Under the pieces are notes generated by a model. It was given only the letters and a program-made list of their open reading frames with translations. It made no database searches and was not told the origin of the DNA. A stretch of DNA of 64,000 nucleotides from Bdellovibrio sp. KM01 (GTDB lineage: Bacteria; Bdellovibrionota; Bdellovibrionia; Bdellovibrionales; Bdellovibrionaceae), in the NCBI RefSeq assembly GCF_013752535.1, contig NZ_CP058348.1:3534001-3598000 (forward strand), written 5' to 3'. How positions within the stretch are numbered: position 1 is the first letter of the stretch; the number at the start of each line of letters is the position of its first letter. Position numbers and translations under genes: made by a program. Positions 51,445 through 60,072 of this stretch are shown piece by piece.

Positions 51445-52734
51445 ATGCGATCTAATAGAAAACCTAATTTGTTGAAACTATTCATATTTTCGAGCGTTTG
51501 CGGAGTAGCAATTTACTCTCTTGTGGGCTTCACTAAAGCCAGCACTCCAGAAGCACAAGCCGAAAAACAACTTCAATCCCAAATCGAACAGCGTTCTCAA
51601 ATTGCCAAAGCATTGAACGACAAGATCAAAAACAACGAATTGCCTTCTAAGATGAACGTGCAATGGGATGGCCATGACGAGCAGTTCGCGGTCAACTACA
51701 CGATCGATTCGTCTCTGCAACAAGAGGCAGATCGTCTTTTGAAATCCTACAAACCTGATTACGGCGCGATCTTTATGATCGATGCGACAACAGGCGAAGT
51801 TTTGGCTATGTCGAGTTTCCAACGCGACAACCCCACAGGGAACAACTTGAACCTCCAAGCGACTTTCCCGGCCGCTTCGGTTTTCAAAGTTGTGACAGCG
51901 ACGGCTGCAGTTGATAAAGCTGGCGTCGAGCCATCCCACAAAATCCACTACAACGGTGGAGCATATACTCTATACAAAAAGAATGTTTTATCGGACCGCG
52001 TAACACGTTGGACGAATGTGATTTCGTTGAAAGACGCTTTCGCACGTTCCATCAATACAGCGTTCGGTCGTTTGAGCATCGAAAACCTTCACCCAGAAGA
52101 TTTGAACGAGTACTCGAACCGTTTCATGTTCAATCAAGAGATCGCTGCTGACTTCCCAGTGGACATGGGCGTTGCCTATATCCCACCGGGCAAAGGTTTC
52201 GAAATGGCAGAGGCGGCTTCTGGTTACAACAAAATGAACCGTATGAGCCCTGTTCAAGGTGCCATGATCGCAGCTTCGGTTGCGAATGACGGTAAAGTTG
52301 TTGTTCCTTACATCGTAAACTCGATGCAAGACAAAGAAGGCAAAACAGTTTACCAAGGTCAAACTATGCACAAAGGCGAGACGATGACTAAAGAGTCTGC
52401 TTTGAAAGTGCGTGAGTTGATGGAGCAAACAGTTATTGCTGGTACTTCTCGTCGCTCTTTCCGCCCGATCACAAAAGATCGCAAGTTTAAAGAAATCGAA
52501 ATGGGTGGAAAAACAGGTCACTTGACAGGTGACAACCCTAAGGGCCGCGTTGATTGGTTCGTAGGTTACGCTCTGGAAGAAAACAGAAAGATCGCCGTTG
52601 CAGCGATCACTGTGAATAAGAAGTTCTGGACAGTTAAATCCGCTCACTTGGGTCAAAGCATGTTTAAGAAATACTTTGCTCCAGTGATCGCAGCTCAACA
52701 AGCGAAACGCAGCATCACTTCTGTAGAAAACTAA
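51445..52734 (+). CDS. Small class B-type penicillin-binding transpeptidase
   Basis: A 429-residue protein with one N-terminal membrane anchor (KLFIFSSVCGVAIYSLVGF), a helical Gln-rich linker (about 35-75) and a transpeptidase domain. Active-site motifs: S-V-F-K in FPAASVFKVV, S-I-N in ARSINTAFG, and K-T-G in GGKTGHLTG. The large N-terminal dimerisation domain of FtsI and PbpA is missing, so the protein is nearly only the catalytic part. Role likely in septal or side-wall cross-linking. The ATG at 51445 (MRSNRKP) was chosen over an upstream in-frame ATG. A decayed copy of the palindromic repeat lies at its stop. Confidence 0.88.
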   Translation: MRSNRKPNLLKLFIFSSVCGVAIYSLVGFTKASTPEAQAEKQLQSQIEQRSQIAKALNDKIKNNELPSKMNVQWDGHDEQFAVNYTIDSSLQQEADRLLKSYKPDYGAIFMIDATTGEVLAMSSFQRDNPTGNNLNLQATFPAASVFKVVTATAAVDKAGVEPSHKIHYNGGAYTLYKKNVLSDRVTRWTNVISLKDAFARSINTAFGRLSIENLHPEDLNEYSNRFMFNQEIAADFPVDMGVAYIPPGKGFEMAEAASGYNKMNRMSPVQGAMIAASVANDGKVVVPYIVNSMQDKEGKTVYQGQTMHKGETMTKESALKVRELMEQTVIAGTSRRSFRPITKDRKFKEIEMGGKTGHLTGDNPKGRVDWFVGYALEENRKIAVAAITVNKKFWTVKSAHLGQSMFKKYFAPVIAAQQAKRSITSVEN

Positions 52735-52753
52735 AAGGTACGGACACACTTTC
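52732..52753 (+). repeat. Decayed copy of the stop-codon-linked repeat
   Basis: The TAA stop (52732-52734) continues as AAAAGGTACGG, the first arm and centre of the repeat; the second arm is degenerate (ACACACTTTC) and the G5 tail is absent. Confidence 0.65.
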
Positions 52754-52770
52754 TCCACAAAATTTAAAAA

Positions 52771-52804
52771 TAAAAAAGGCAGGATCATCTCCTGCCTTTT
52801 TTTC
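52771..52804. terminator. Bidirectional terminator between the transpeptidase and repeat-protein genes
   Basis: GGCAGGA (52778-52784), loop TCATC, TCCTGCC (52790-52796), then eight T; A-run on the other side serves the minus-strand gene. Confidence 0.94.
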
Positions 52805-54076
52805 TTAGTTCACTCGCTTGCTGATGTACTGAGGAGCGCGGAAATAAACTTTTCCATCATCATTGTCACGAACAGCGACAATACCACCTTGGTAAACGCC
52901 CACAACCTGGCCCATATAGTAAGCGCCATTTGTCATAGGACCTGACATCACACGGTCACCCTCGCAGATGCCCTTGGATTTTTCACAACGGATGCTTTTC
53001 TTAACAGTTTTTGAATTACGGAAGTAAGACTTGCCATCATCATTATCGCGAACCTGGAAAATTCCATTGTCATAAACAGCGATGATGCTGCCGAAATAGA
53101 ATTTATCCGAAGTCATGGGACCCGAAAGAACGCGGTCGCCAGTGCATTTACCGTCAAAGCATTGAATAGCTTTAAATACGCTCTGCGGATTGCGCAAATA
53201 GCTTTTCCCATCATCATGATCGCGAACCAAAACAGTCCCGTTCGTGTAAGCTCCAATGACAGTTCCTGTATAACCTTTAGAGTCAGATAAAATCGACAGA
53301 ACTCTGTCGCCGGAGCACATAGGTTTCGAAGTCACACATTCAATTTTTTTGAAAACAACTGCTGACGAGCGCACATATGTTTTGCCGTCATCGTTATCGC
53401 GCACCTGAACTTGGCCATTGTCATATACTCCCACGACAACACCGAAATAGTATTTCGAGCCGGCGATACTAACGACCGCATCACCCGTTCTTAAGCGACC
53501 GGCAGATGATGGCGGAGGTGGGTTGCCCGGGCCTGGTGGCGCCGGTTGTGGAGGGAATACATCACTTAAAGACAATTCAGGCCAACGCTCATCTGAAGAT
53601 ACCAAGACCGTGACATCGGCTTCGCCGCCGTAAGCTTCCATACGCAAATCGATAGTGAACACACGTTCGTTCAGGTATTCAGAACTCATTGCCGCGCCCG
53701 CAGTTAAGAGATCAGGGCTTACCAGGTTGCGTACTGGCGTTGTGTTCACACGCGCGCCACTGATTAGTACTTTACCGGCATTCACGCGGATGGAAACTCT
53801 TTGAACAACAACACCCGGGCGAACAGAGATACGGTAGACCGTTCCACCAGAAGCTCTTGAAACATTTGAAATACGCAAAGTACCCGCTTCAGAAGCAGGT
53901 GTGCTGGGCTCAGATGGTGGAGGCGGTGGAGGAGGTAGAGGCGTTGGATTTTGATTTTCCGCGGAGCCAGATTCTGAACCCGGATCCAAATCAGGAAGGT
54001 CTTCGATGCTATCAGCGCGCGCGATAAGTGAAACTGACAGAATGACTGCAACAAGGGAAAGTAAGGCTTTTTTCAT
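52805..54076 (-). CDS. Exported protein with four RDNDDGK repeats
   Basis: A 423-residue protein of unknown function. It has a signal peptide (ALLSLVAVILSVSLIARA), a Pro-rich segment (about 43-62), a beta-rich domain (about 65-170), a second Pro-rich linker, and four tandem repeats of about 55-60 residues (197-255, 256-312, 313-372, 373-423). Each repeat has G-D-x-V-x-S, then a Y/F-x-G motif, V-Y-x-x-G, VRDNDDGKxYxR and, in the first three, a pair of cysteines before the next unit. The repeats look like small beta-barrel (SH3/Tudor-like) modules, but I recognise no family. Surface or periplasmic location is likely. Confidence 0.86.
   Translation of the reverse strand: MKKALLSLVAVILSVSLIARADSIEDLPDLDPGSESGSAENQNPTPLPPPPPPPSEPSTPASEAGTLRISNVSRASGGTVYRISVRPGVVVQRVSIRVNAGKVLISGARVNTTPVRNLVSPDLLTAGAAMSSEYLNERVFTIDLRMEAYGGEADVTVLVSSDERWPELSLSDVFPPQPAPPGPGNPPPPSSAGRLRTGDAVVSIAGSKYYFGVVVGVYDNGQVQVRDNDDGKTYVRSSAVVFKKIECVTSKPMCSGDRVLSILSDSKGYTGTVIGAYTNGTVLVRDHDDGKSYLRNPQSVFKAIQCFDGKCTGDRVLSGPMTSDKFYFGSIIAVYDNGIFQVRDNDDGKSYFRNSKTVKKSIRCEKSKGICEGDRVMSGPMTNGAYYMGQVVGVYQGGIVAVRDNDDGKVYFRAPQYISKRVN
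52808..53488 (-). repeat. Four protein-coding tandem repeats (RDNDDGK modules)
   Basis: DNA of the four repeated modules in the preceding entry, each about 165-180 bases. Sequence between units has diverged, while codons for V-R-D-(N/H)-D-D-G-K are kept in all four. Confidence 0.85.
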
Positions 54077-54193
54077 ATTGCGAGCTTAGATAACAGATCA
54101 CCACAAGAAGCCACTACAATTTCCGAAGTCGGTTCTAAAAAAACCGGTGCCTTCAGGTCAACAGGCAGAATTTTCAGACTCTGCCTTGTAAGC

Positions 54194-54805
54194 CTACTCG
54201 TCTTTCTTCTTTTCTTGATGAGTGATTTCAATCGGTGTGACGTCCAACACTTCAACGTCTGTGAGTTCACGCTCTTGAGGGGCCTCTTCGTTTATGTCTC
54301 TGAAACCTGAACCATCATTGCGAAATTCGTAATATTTAAAGCCACCAGGACCGCCAGCCTGGGGACCACCGCCGCCCATGCCACCCATGCTGCCAAAGCC
54401 GCCGAACCCAAAGGGCCCGCCACCGCCGAAGTTAAAGACACGCGCAGAACCGCTGGCCATTTTTTTCGCCATGTAAAGCTTAAATCTCCACACGATCAAA
54501 TGACGAAAACCCGGAAGCAATAGGAAAACACCCGCGATGCGAGTAAAGGCAGAAGGGACCAGGAAGCACAAACCAGAAATAAATACCGCGCCTGAGTGCA
54601 AAAGTTTATTCGCTGGCAGCTGCCCACGCGAAACCGTGCTTTGCAAACTCATCATGGCCATGCGACCCACGGTGTTCACAATCAGAATACCCAGCAAGCA
54701 CGGCACAAAGTAAATCAACATGGTGTTGAAAAAACCCGCGATACGCACAACCGAGAAAAAAATAATAATTTCAGCAATCACCCACGGCAGAGGAAGTACG
54801 AACAT
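54194..54805 (-). CDS. fxsA: FxsA-family membrane protein with glycine-rich insert
   Basis: Small inner-membrane protein, 203 residues. Hydrophobic segments at the start (VLPLPWVIAEIIIFFSVVRIAG, TMLIYFVPCLLGILIVNTVG), then ISGLCFLVPSAFTRIAGVFLLLPGFRHLI, match FxsA, a suppressor of F-plasmid exclusion of phage T7 in E. coli whose own role is unclear. After the membrane part there is a Gly/Phe-rich stretch (VFNFGGGGPFGFGGFGSMGG...) and an acidic end with a KKKDE tail. The glycine-rich part is a feature of long FxsA members. It starts 12 bases after the exonuclease III gene. Confidence 0.87.
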   Translation of the reverse strand: MFVLPLPWVIAEIIIFFSVVRIAGFFNTMLIYFVPCLLGILIVNTVGRMAMMSLQSTVSRGQLPANKLLHSGAVFISGLCFLVPSAFTRIAGVFLLLPGFRHLIVWRFKLYMAKKMASGSARVFNFGGGGPFGFGGFGSMGGMGGGGPQAGGPGGFKYYEFRNDGSGFRDINEEAPQERELTDVEVLDVTPIEITHQEKKKDE

Positions 54806-54817
54806 AAAACGTCCTTT

Positions 54818-55609
54818 TTAAAATTCCAAAGTCGCAACCACTGGGCAGTGATCGGAACCCTCAACTTGATCCAAGATATCAGCAGAAACCAGATGCTTCT
54901 CAAGACCACGAGAAATACAGATGTAATCAATGCGCCAGCCACTGTTTCTGTCGCGGGCAAAGTCATAGTACGACCACCAGGAGTAACGATGCTCTTCGTT
55001 CGGCTTAAAGTAACGAAAAGTATCGATGAATCCCAAATCCAAGAACGAATCAAACCACGCGCGCTCTTCTGGTAAAAAACCGCTGACTTTGCTTAGGCGA
55101 ATCGGATCAAAGACATCAATATCATCGCGAGCGACGTTATAGTCACCCACCACAACTATCTGTTTGCCAGTCGCCAGTTTTTCCTTCAGATGTTCGTTCA
55201 AATCTTTTAGAAACTGTTGTTTGAAGCTATGGCGTTCATCCCCTGAACCACCATTTGGAAAATAAATATTGTACAGATCAAAATGCGGATGCTCCGTAAT
55301 AACGATGCGGCCTTCGGAATCATAGGCTTGAATGCCAATTCCATGTTTCACATCTTTGGGTTCATTGACCAAAAAAGTTGCGACTCCTGAATATCCTTTT
55401 TTAACAGCAGAAGACCAGTAAGCGTGAGGACGGTGCAACTGACGCGCCTCCACCTCTACCTGATCGATGTGAGCTTTGGTCTCTTGAACACAAAAAATAT
55501 CTGGATTTTCACGTTTCACGAAATCCACCAAGCCCTTCTTATGGCAGGCACGGATCCCATTCACATTCCAAGAGATGATTTTCACAGTTTCTCCTTGTTT
55601 TTCACTCAC
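54818..55609 (-). CDS. xthA: Exodeoxyribonuclease III family AP endonuclease
   Basis: DNA repair nuclease of the EEP superfamily, cutting at abasic sites. The 263 residues contain KIISWNVNGIRACHKKG, FCVQETKAH (metal-ligand Glu), YNIYFPNGG, VVGDYNVARDDIDV (Asp and Asn), WRIDYICIS and the C-terminal GSDHCPVVATL with catalytic Asp-His. N-terminal extension before KIISWN is short; an alternative GTG start lies at 55585. It is followed by fxsA after 12 bases, and is divergent from the ATP-grasp gene with 16 bases between starts. Confidence 0.95.
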   Translation of the reverse strand: MSEKQGETVKIISWNVNGIRACHKKGLVDFVKRENPDIFCVQETKAHIDQVEVEARQLHRPHAYWSSAVKKGYSGVATFLVNEPKDVKHGIGIQAYDSEGRIVITEHPHFDLYNIYFPNGGSGDERHSFKQQFLKDLNEHLKEKLATGKQIVVVGDYNVARDDIDVFDPIRLSKVSGFLPEERAWFDSFLDLGFIDTFRYFKPNEEHRYSWWSYYDFARDRNSGWRIDYICISRGLEKHLVSADILDQVEGSDHCPVVATLEF

Positions 55610-55625
55610 AAACCGCTATCTATGA

Positions 55626-56822
55626 ATGCAGGCTGTTTTAGCAGGAGTTCGAGTGGGCTTAAAGACAAAATTCATTGCGCAACTTAAAAAATCTTTCCCA
55701 GGGCTCAATACAGAGCAATTGGAGAGTCTGGTTGCCGATAACTTGCTTTCCCCATTCCATGTTGAGCTGCCCAAGTCGGTTTTAGAACAGGCGCAACAAA
55801 TCGTTTCCACGTTCTTTGCCTTGCGTGAAAAGGACTCGTACAAAAGCCATTATCGTGACCTTGCGGCCCTTAAGGGTTTCAAAGATCCCGGCAACAAATC
55901 AATCATGATGAGCTATGATTTTCACTTGGATGAAAATCAACAACTAAAGTTGATTGAAGTAAATACCAATGCCTCCTTCTTGGCTTTGGGTCATGAAATG
56001 TACAAAACTTTAGAGCTTCCCCTGCCCGTGGCAGACTTCACATGGGATGAAGTTCGCAATGACATTTTGAATGAAATGAAATTACAGGGACATCCTGTGG
56101 GCTCGGGACCATTCCGCGTGGCGATCACCGATGAAAAACCTTCAGAGCAAAGACTGTTTGCGGAGTTCCTGGTTTACAACGAACTTTTCAAATCCTGGGG
56201 ATGGGACTCGCGTATCGTGGACTATCGCGAGCTCTTCAATAACTTTGACCCGCAGTTTATTTACAATCGCTACACAGATTTCTTTTTGTCCGAAGAATCC
56301 AGCCAGGTTCTAAAGAACAAATTTGTTAACGGTGACGTATGTCTGTCGCCAAATCCCTACGAGTACTTGCTTCTTGCCGATAAGCAGCGCTTGATTGAGT
56401 GGAGCCGACCAGGATTCTTGGAAGCCCAAGGCATGACAGAGCAGGAAATCCAGGTTTTGCGAAATGCCGTTCCAGTCTCCTATGATCTAACCACGACAAA
56501 TGCCGATGAGCTTTGGTCGATGCGCAAAAAACTGTTCTTTAAGCCGAAAAACGCTTTCGGTTCGAAACAAAGTTATCGCGGGCATTCGATGTCGCGCAAA
56601 GCTTTCGAAGACCTGCAAACCAGTGCCACGATTGCAATGGAATACATTCCTGCACCGGAAATTCCATTTGAAACGCCGGAAGGCACGCAGAACTTCAAAT
56701 ACGATTTGCGCTGTTATGCCTATCAGGGACGCCTGCAGCTGGTTCTGGCGCGCCTTTACCAGGGGCAGGTCACGAACTTGCGCAGCCCGTACGGTGGTTT
56801 CGCAGGCACTGTCTTCAAATAG
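55626..56822 (+). CDS. ATP-grasp-like protein of unknown function
   Basis: A 398-residue cytoplasmic protein. It contains IEVNTNASFLALG near residue 110, IYNRYTDFFL and ADKQRLIEW in the middle, FFKPKNAFGSKQSYRGHSMS (about 300-320), which looks like the nucleotide-binding Lys and glycine-rich loop of ATP-grasp enzymes, and a C-terminal KYDLRCYAYQGRLQLVLARLYQGQVTNLRSPYGG with metal-ligand character. Such proteins join a carboxylate to an amine or thiol using ATP; the substrate is unknown. It is followed by the SelO-like gene after about 200 bases. Start ATG at 55626 has GAATG... no strong SD; uncertain. Confidence 0.75.
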   Translation: MQAVLAGVRVGLKTKFIAQLKKSFPGLNTEQLESLVADNLLSPFHVELPKSVLEQAQQIVSTFFALREKDSYKSHYRDLAALKGFKDPGNKSIMMSYDFHLDENQQLKLIEVNTNASFLALGHEMYKTLELPLPVADFTWDEVRNDILNEMKLQGHPVGSGPFRVAITDEKPSEQRLFAEFLVYNELFKSWGWDSRIVDYRELFNNFDPQFIYNRYTDFFLSEESSQVLKNKFVNGDVCLSPNPYEYLLLADKQRLIEWSRPGFLEAQGMTEQEIQVLRNAVPVSYDLTTTNADELWSMRKKLFFKPKNAFGSKQSYRGHSMSRKAFEDLQTSATIAMEYIPAPEIPFETPEGTQNFKYDLRCYAYQGRLQLVLARLYQGQVTNLRSPYGGFAGTVFK

Positions 56823-57028
56823 GCTCCCACTCTGAGTCTCCATTGGCCGTCTCATCCTTAGACACTCCCCTGGCCAATTCCAATAAACCAAACTTTAGTT
56901 TTGGTCTAAAGACTATTCTGTCTAGTCCAGTAGGACTTTTGCTCTTTTTAGGGCTTAATATTTAAGTAAGGCTAGAATGGCCTTATTTCTAGTGTGTCTC
57001 ATTTTTTCCGCAAGGAGTGTGGAAGTAC

Positions 57029-58882
57029 ATGACGGTTAAGCACAACGGCGCTAAAAAATTAGCTCAGGAAAGTTTCTATTCCTCATTTGATCAACTCAAT
57101 GGTGTGCATCCGTGGATGGAAGCCGTTCAAGACGGCTTCATTGCTTACCGCGTTCGCCAGCTAAATACCGGTAAAATCGCGTACTTCAATTTTATCCTCG
57201 CAAAAGAAATGGGTTTGATTCCCCCTGATCATCCAGAAACGATGACAGATGAATTGGAAGACAAACTGATCGAGACATTTTCTATTCAAATCATCAACGA
57301 ATACGATGAATTAAACAGCCGCCGCATCGATCCTTCGACAATCCGACCTCATAAATATATGGCCACTCGTTATCTGCAGTTGCAACACGCAAACAAGCAG
57401 GGAAAAACTTCTGGTGATGGTCGAGGTATTTGGAACGGAACCGTTTATAATCGCGGAATGACATGGGACGTGTCCAGTCGTGGAACTGGTGTAACTCGCC
57501 TGTCTCCAGGATCGGTACAGGCTCAGCGTCCATTGAAAACTGGTGGAACCGAATTTGGTTATGGTTGTGGTCTGGCGGAAATCGATGAGCTTTTTGGTGC
57601 GTCGATTCTGGCAGAGGTGATGCATCTGCAAGGCATCCGCACCGAGCGTGTGCTTTGCATCGTCGACTTAGGCAAAGGTTATGGTATCGGCGTCCGTGCT
57701 GCTCCAAACTTGATCCGCCCCGCTCACTTGTTCCTTTATTTAAAGCAAGAACGCATTCAAGAACTGAAAGCTGCGACCGATTACTTTATTGATCGTCAGG
57801 TTTCCAATAAAGCTTGGCCGATCAAAGCTCGTGGCAATGCCAAGTATGACGAGCTTTTATCTTGCGTCTGCAATTCATTTGCGGAATTCACGGCACAGCT
57901 TGATACGGACTATATCTTTGCATGGCTTGATTGGGACGGCGATAACGTCCTGGCAGATGCAGGCATCATCGACTATGGAAGCGTTCGCCAATTTGGCATT
58001 CGTCACGACAAATATCGTTACGATGACGTTGAAAGATTCTCGACAAATTTGAATGAGCAAAAGTCGAAAGCACGTCTGATCGTGCAGGTTTTTGCACAGA
58101 TGGTGGATTACTTGCAAACGGGTCGCAAAAAATCTTTGCGCGCCTTTGCAAATCACCCGGTTATCGAACAGTTCAATAAGCAATTCGACAAATGCCGTGC
58201 AAATCGTATTTTATACCGTATGGGATTCAATGAATCGCAACGTGAAAACATCATGGCTCACAAAGGTTTGTTCGAAAAATACGACAAAGAGTTTTCATAC
58301 TTTGAAAGAGCTAAAATCAGCGGAACAACTGAAAAAGTCGCCGATGGAGTCAACCATGCTGCTTTGTTCAACGTGCGCAACATCCTGCGCGAGTATCCGC
58401 ACCATTTGGCAAAGAATCCTTTGCCATTTGAAAAACGCTTTATGTTGGATAGCGAATTCTTTAAGCAGATTCTGTCCAGCTTTGCGAAAACCCGTGACGC
58501 ACGTTTAAGCGAAAAGCACCGTCGCCACATTCAAGCGTTCCAATCCGCGTATCGCGAGCTGGTAACAGCAGCTGCGGGCAAAAACAAACCAGAACAAATC
58601 CTAAAAGGCATCTGCGATCGAGCAGAAGTTTTGAATTCAGACAAACGCATCACTGGAAATGCCTTGATTGAAATGGTGGATGCGATTATCAATGAGAAGA
58701 AGCGCGGACTTTCAATGACTCAAATTCAAAGAATCATTGACCGTCTGGTTTTTGAAAACAGTGGAGTTCCAGAAACACCTGTCAGCCGTTTTTACAAAGA
58801 GAAAGAAAAAACTGCCGCAGTGAAGATGGATCTTTACGCAAAACTTCTCAGTCTTGTAGAAGAAAACAAAGAAAGCATCTAA
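57029..58882 (+). CDS. Divergent SelO/YdiU-like protein (possible protein AMP-transferase)
   Basis: A 617-residue protein. The central part lines up by eye with the SelO pseudokinase family: SRGTGVTRLSPGSV, EIDELFGASILAEVMHLQGIRTERVLCIVDLG (compare the SEAMHHLGIPTTRAL motif), IGVRAAPNLIRPAHLF, ATDYFIDR, and the metal site WLDWDGDNVLADAGIIDYGSVRQFG (compare NTDNM...TIDYGPF). SelO transfers AMP to proteins; here the sequence is divergent and the C-terminal half (about 350-617) has no match I know. AAGGAG at 57012-57017 decides the ATG at 57029. A lipoprotein gene follows after 3 bases. Confidence 0.65.
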   Translation: MTVKHNGAKKLAQESFYSSFDQLNGVHPWMEAVQDGFIAYRVRQLNTGKIAYFNFILAKEMGLIPPDHPETMTDELEDKLIETFSIQIINEYDELNSRRIDPSTIRPHKYMATRYLQLQHANKQGKTSGDGRGIWNGTVYNRGMTWDVSSRGTGVTRLSPGSVQAQRPLKTGGTEFGYGCGLAEIDELFGASILAEVMHLQGIRTERVLCIVDLGKGYGIGVRAAPNLIRPAHLFLYLKQERIQELKAATDYFIDRQVSNKAWPIKARGNAKYDELLSCVCNSFAEFTAQLDTDYIFAWLDWDGDNVLADAGIIDYGSVRQFGIRHDKYRYDDVERFSTNLNEQKSKARLIVQVFAQMVDYLQTGRKKSLRAFANHPVIEQFNKQFDKCRANRILYRMGFNESQRENIMAHKGLFEKYDKEFSYFERAKISGTTEKVADGVNHAALFNVRNILREYPHHLAKNPLPFEKRFMLDSEFFKQILSSFAKTRDARLSEKHRRHIQAFQSAYRELVTAAAGKNKPEQILKGICDRAEVLNSDKRITGNALIEMVDAIINEKKRGLSMTQIQRIIDRLVFENSGVPETPVSRFYKEKEKTAAVKMDLYAKLLSLVEENKESI

Positions 58883-58885
58883 GTT

Positions 58886-59404
58886 ATGACAGCAAAGTAT
58901 TTGGTCTTGGCGTTGACAGCGGGTCTGTTCACTCTTTCCGGCTGCGCACTCAGCAAAGGCACGATCAAGGATTCTCCCCGCCTTGAGTCTTCCAATATCA
59001 CTATTCCCCCAATGAGCAAACTAAATCCAAAAGCGATGTCTTTGAATATCGTGGATAACCGGGCTCCAGAGTTCAGACAATATTCTGCAGAAATCAAAGC
59101 CGAGATCACTCGTGCTTTAACTTTGGCATTGGGCCGTCAAAATATCGAATTGAAGTCCGGCGCACCAAATGCTCTGACATTGACGATACAAGATTATAAA
59201 ACAGCTGAATTCCAAGAAGGTTGCGTGCAATTAGTGGGAAGCCTGGACATCCCAAAAAAAGGGAAGGCGAATGCTTCAGCTTACAGCTGCATGGAATTTA
59301 AGTCCTTCGGCAGAAAAGTCGGAGCTGATATCGGCGCCGCTTACGAAAACGCTTTGACAGAAGTTTTCAAAGGCATCAATTCAGGAATGGAACAAATTCC
59401 TTAA
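58886..59404 (+). CDS. Lipoprotein, YajG-like
   Basis: A 172-residue lipoprotein: signal YLVLALTAGLFTLSGC ends in lipobox L-S-G-C. The mature part (MSLNIVDNRAPEFRQYSAEIKAEITRALTLALGRQNIELKSG...) resembles YajG, an E. coli outer-membrane lipoprotein of unknown function: V-D-x-R motif, then a small beta-alpha domain. Three bases after the SelO-like gene, so probably the same transcript. Convergent with the esterase gene 27 bases further on, without a clear terminator. Confidence 0.8.
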   Translation: MTAKYLVLALTAGLFTLSGCALSKGTIKDSPRLESSNITIPPMSKLNPKAMSLNIVDNRAPEFRQYSAEIKAEITRALTLALGRQNIELKSGAPNALTLTIQDYKTAEFQEGCVQLVGSLDIPKKGKANASAYSCMEFKSFGRKVGADIGAAYENALTEVFKGINSGMEQIP

Positions 59405-59430
59405 ATCCCTACGCGCAACGCAGAATAAAC

Positions 59431-60072
59431 TTATCTGCCCAGCGTGGACAGTTGGTTACGTACCCATTTTCTGATTAATGGGTACTCTTCGACTTCCAGG
59501 GTGTGTTTCTTTTCCATCTCGACCCACTCCACTTTAAGGCCCGCAGATTTCAATTTCTCAACGCCGTACTTGGTTTCAGGAAGTGGCAAAATATCATCCG
59601 CATGACCGTGAGTGAACATCCATGGCGTTTTCTTGGAATCATCTGCCAGATTGTTTTTCCAGCGAGGATAAAAGTTAAAATACCCACTGATACCAACCAC
59701 ACCACCTAATTTCTTAGGATAGTTCAAACCGATATCGGCACTGATCAGGCAACCTTGGGAAAAGCCAAAGAAGAAAATATTCTCGCTCTTCCAACCCTGG
59801 TTTTCCAGTTCATTTAAAAGAGTGAACAGCTTTTCGCGGATTTTCAGAACGCCATTTGCTTGATACGGAGGCTCTCCGTACCAAGTGTATCCCGTCATAA
59901 ATTTGCGTGGAGCATTCAACAACAGGTAATTCATTTCTGGAATATTCAACTCGTCGTCGAATTGACGAAACGGACGAATGCTGTCGCCACGACCGTGCAA
60001 TACGATCATCAAGTAATCAGACTTCTTTTTCGCAGGGATAAACTTGTGCTTAAACAAATCAGTGGTAATCAT
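59431..60072 (-). CDS. Phospholipase/carboxylesterase family hydrolase
   Basis: A 213-residue cytoplasmic alpha/beta hydrolase (YpfH / carboxylesterase type). Motifs: MIVLHGRGDSIRPF at the start, the nucleophile FFGFSQGCLISAD with catalytic Ser, THGHADDILPL with Asp and MEKKHTLEVEEYP with His. It shares one base with the stop of the S41 protease gene, so the two are co-transcribed, protease first. Substrate (an acyl ester or lysophospholipid) is inferred from the family only. Confidence 0.88.
   Translation of the reverse strand: MITTDLFKHKFIPAKKKSDYLMIVLHGRGDSIRPFRQFDDELNIPEMNYLLLNAPRKFMTGYTWYGEPPYQANGVLKIREKLFTLLNELENQGWKSENIFFFGFSQGCLISADIGLNYPKKLGGVVGISGYFNFYPRWKNNLADDSKKTPWMFTHGHADDILPLPETKYGVEKLKSAGLKVEWVEMEKKHTLEVEEYPLIRKWVRNQLSTLGR

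Noticed and set aside
54073-54270. Minus-strand open frame between fxsA and the repeat-protein gene
   Set aside because: Overlaps the end of fxsA and lacks a start signal.
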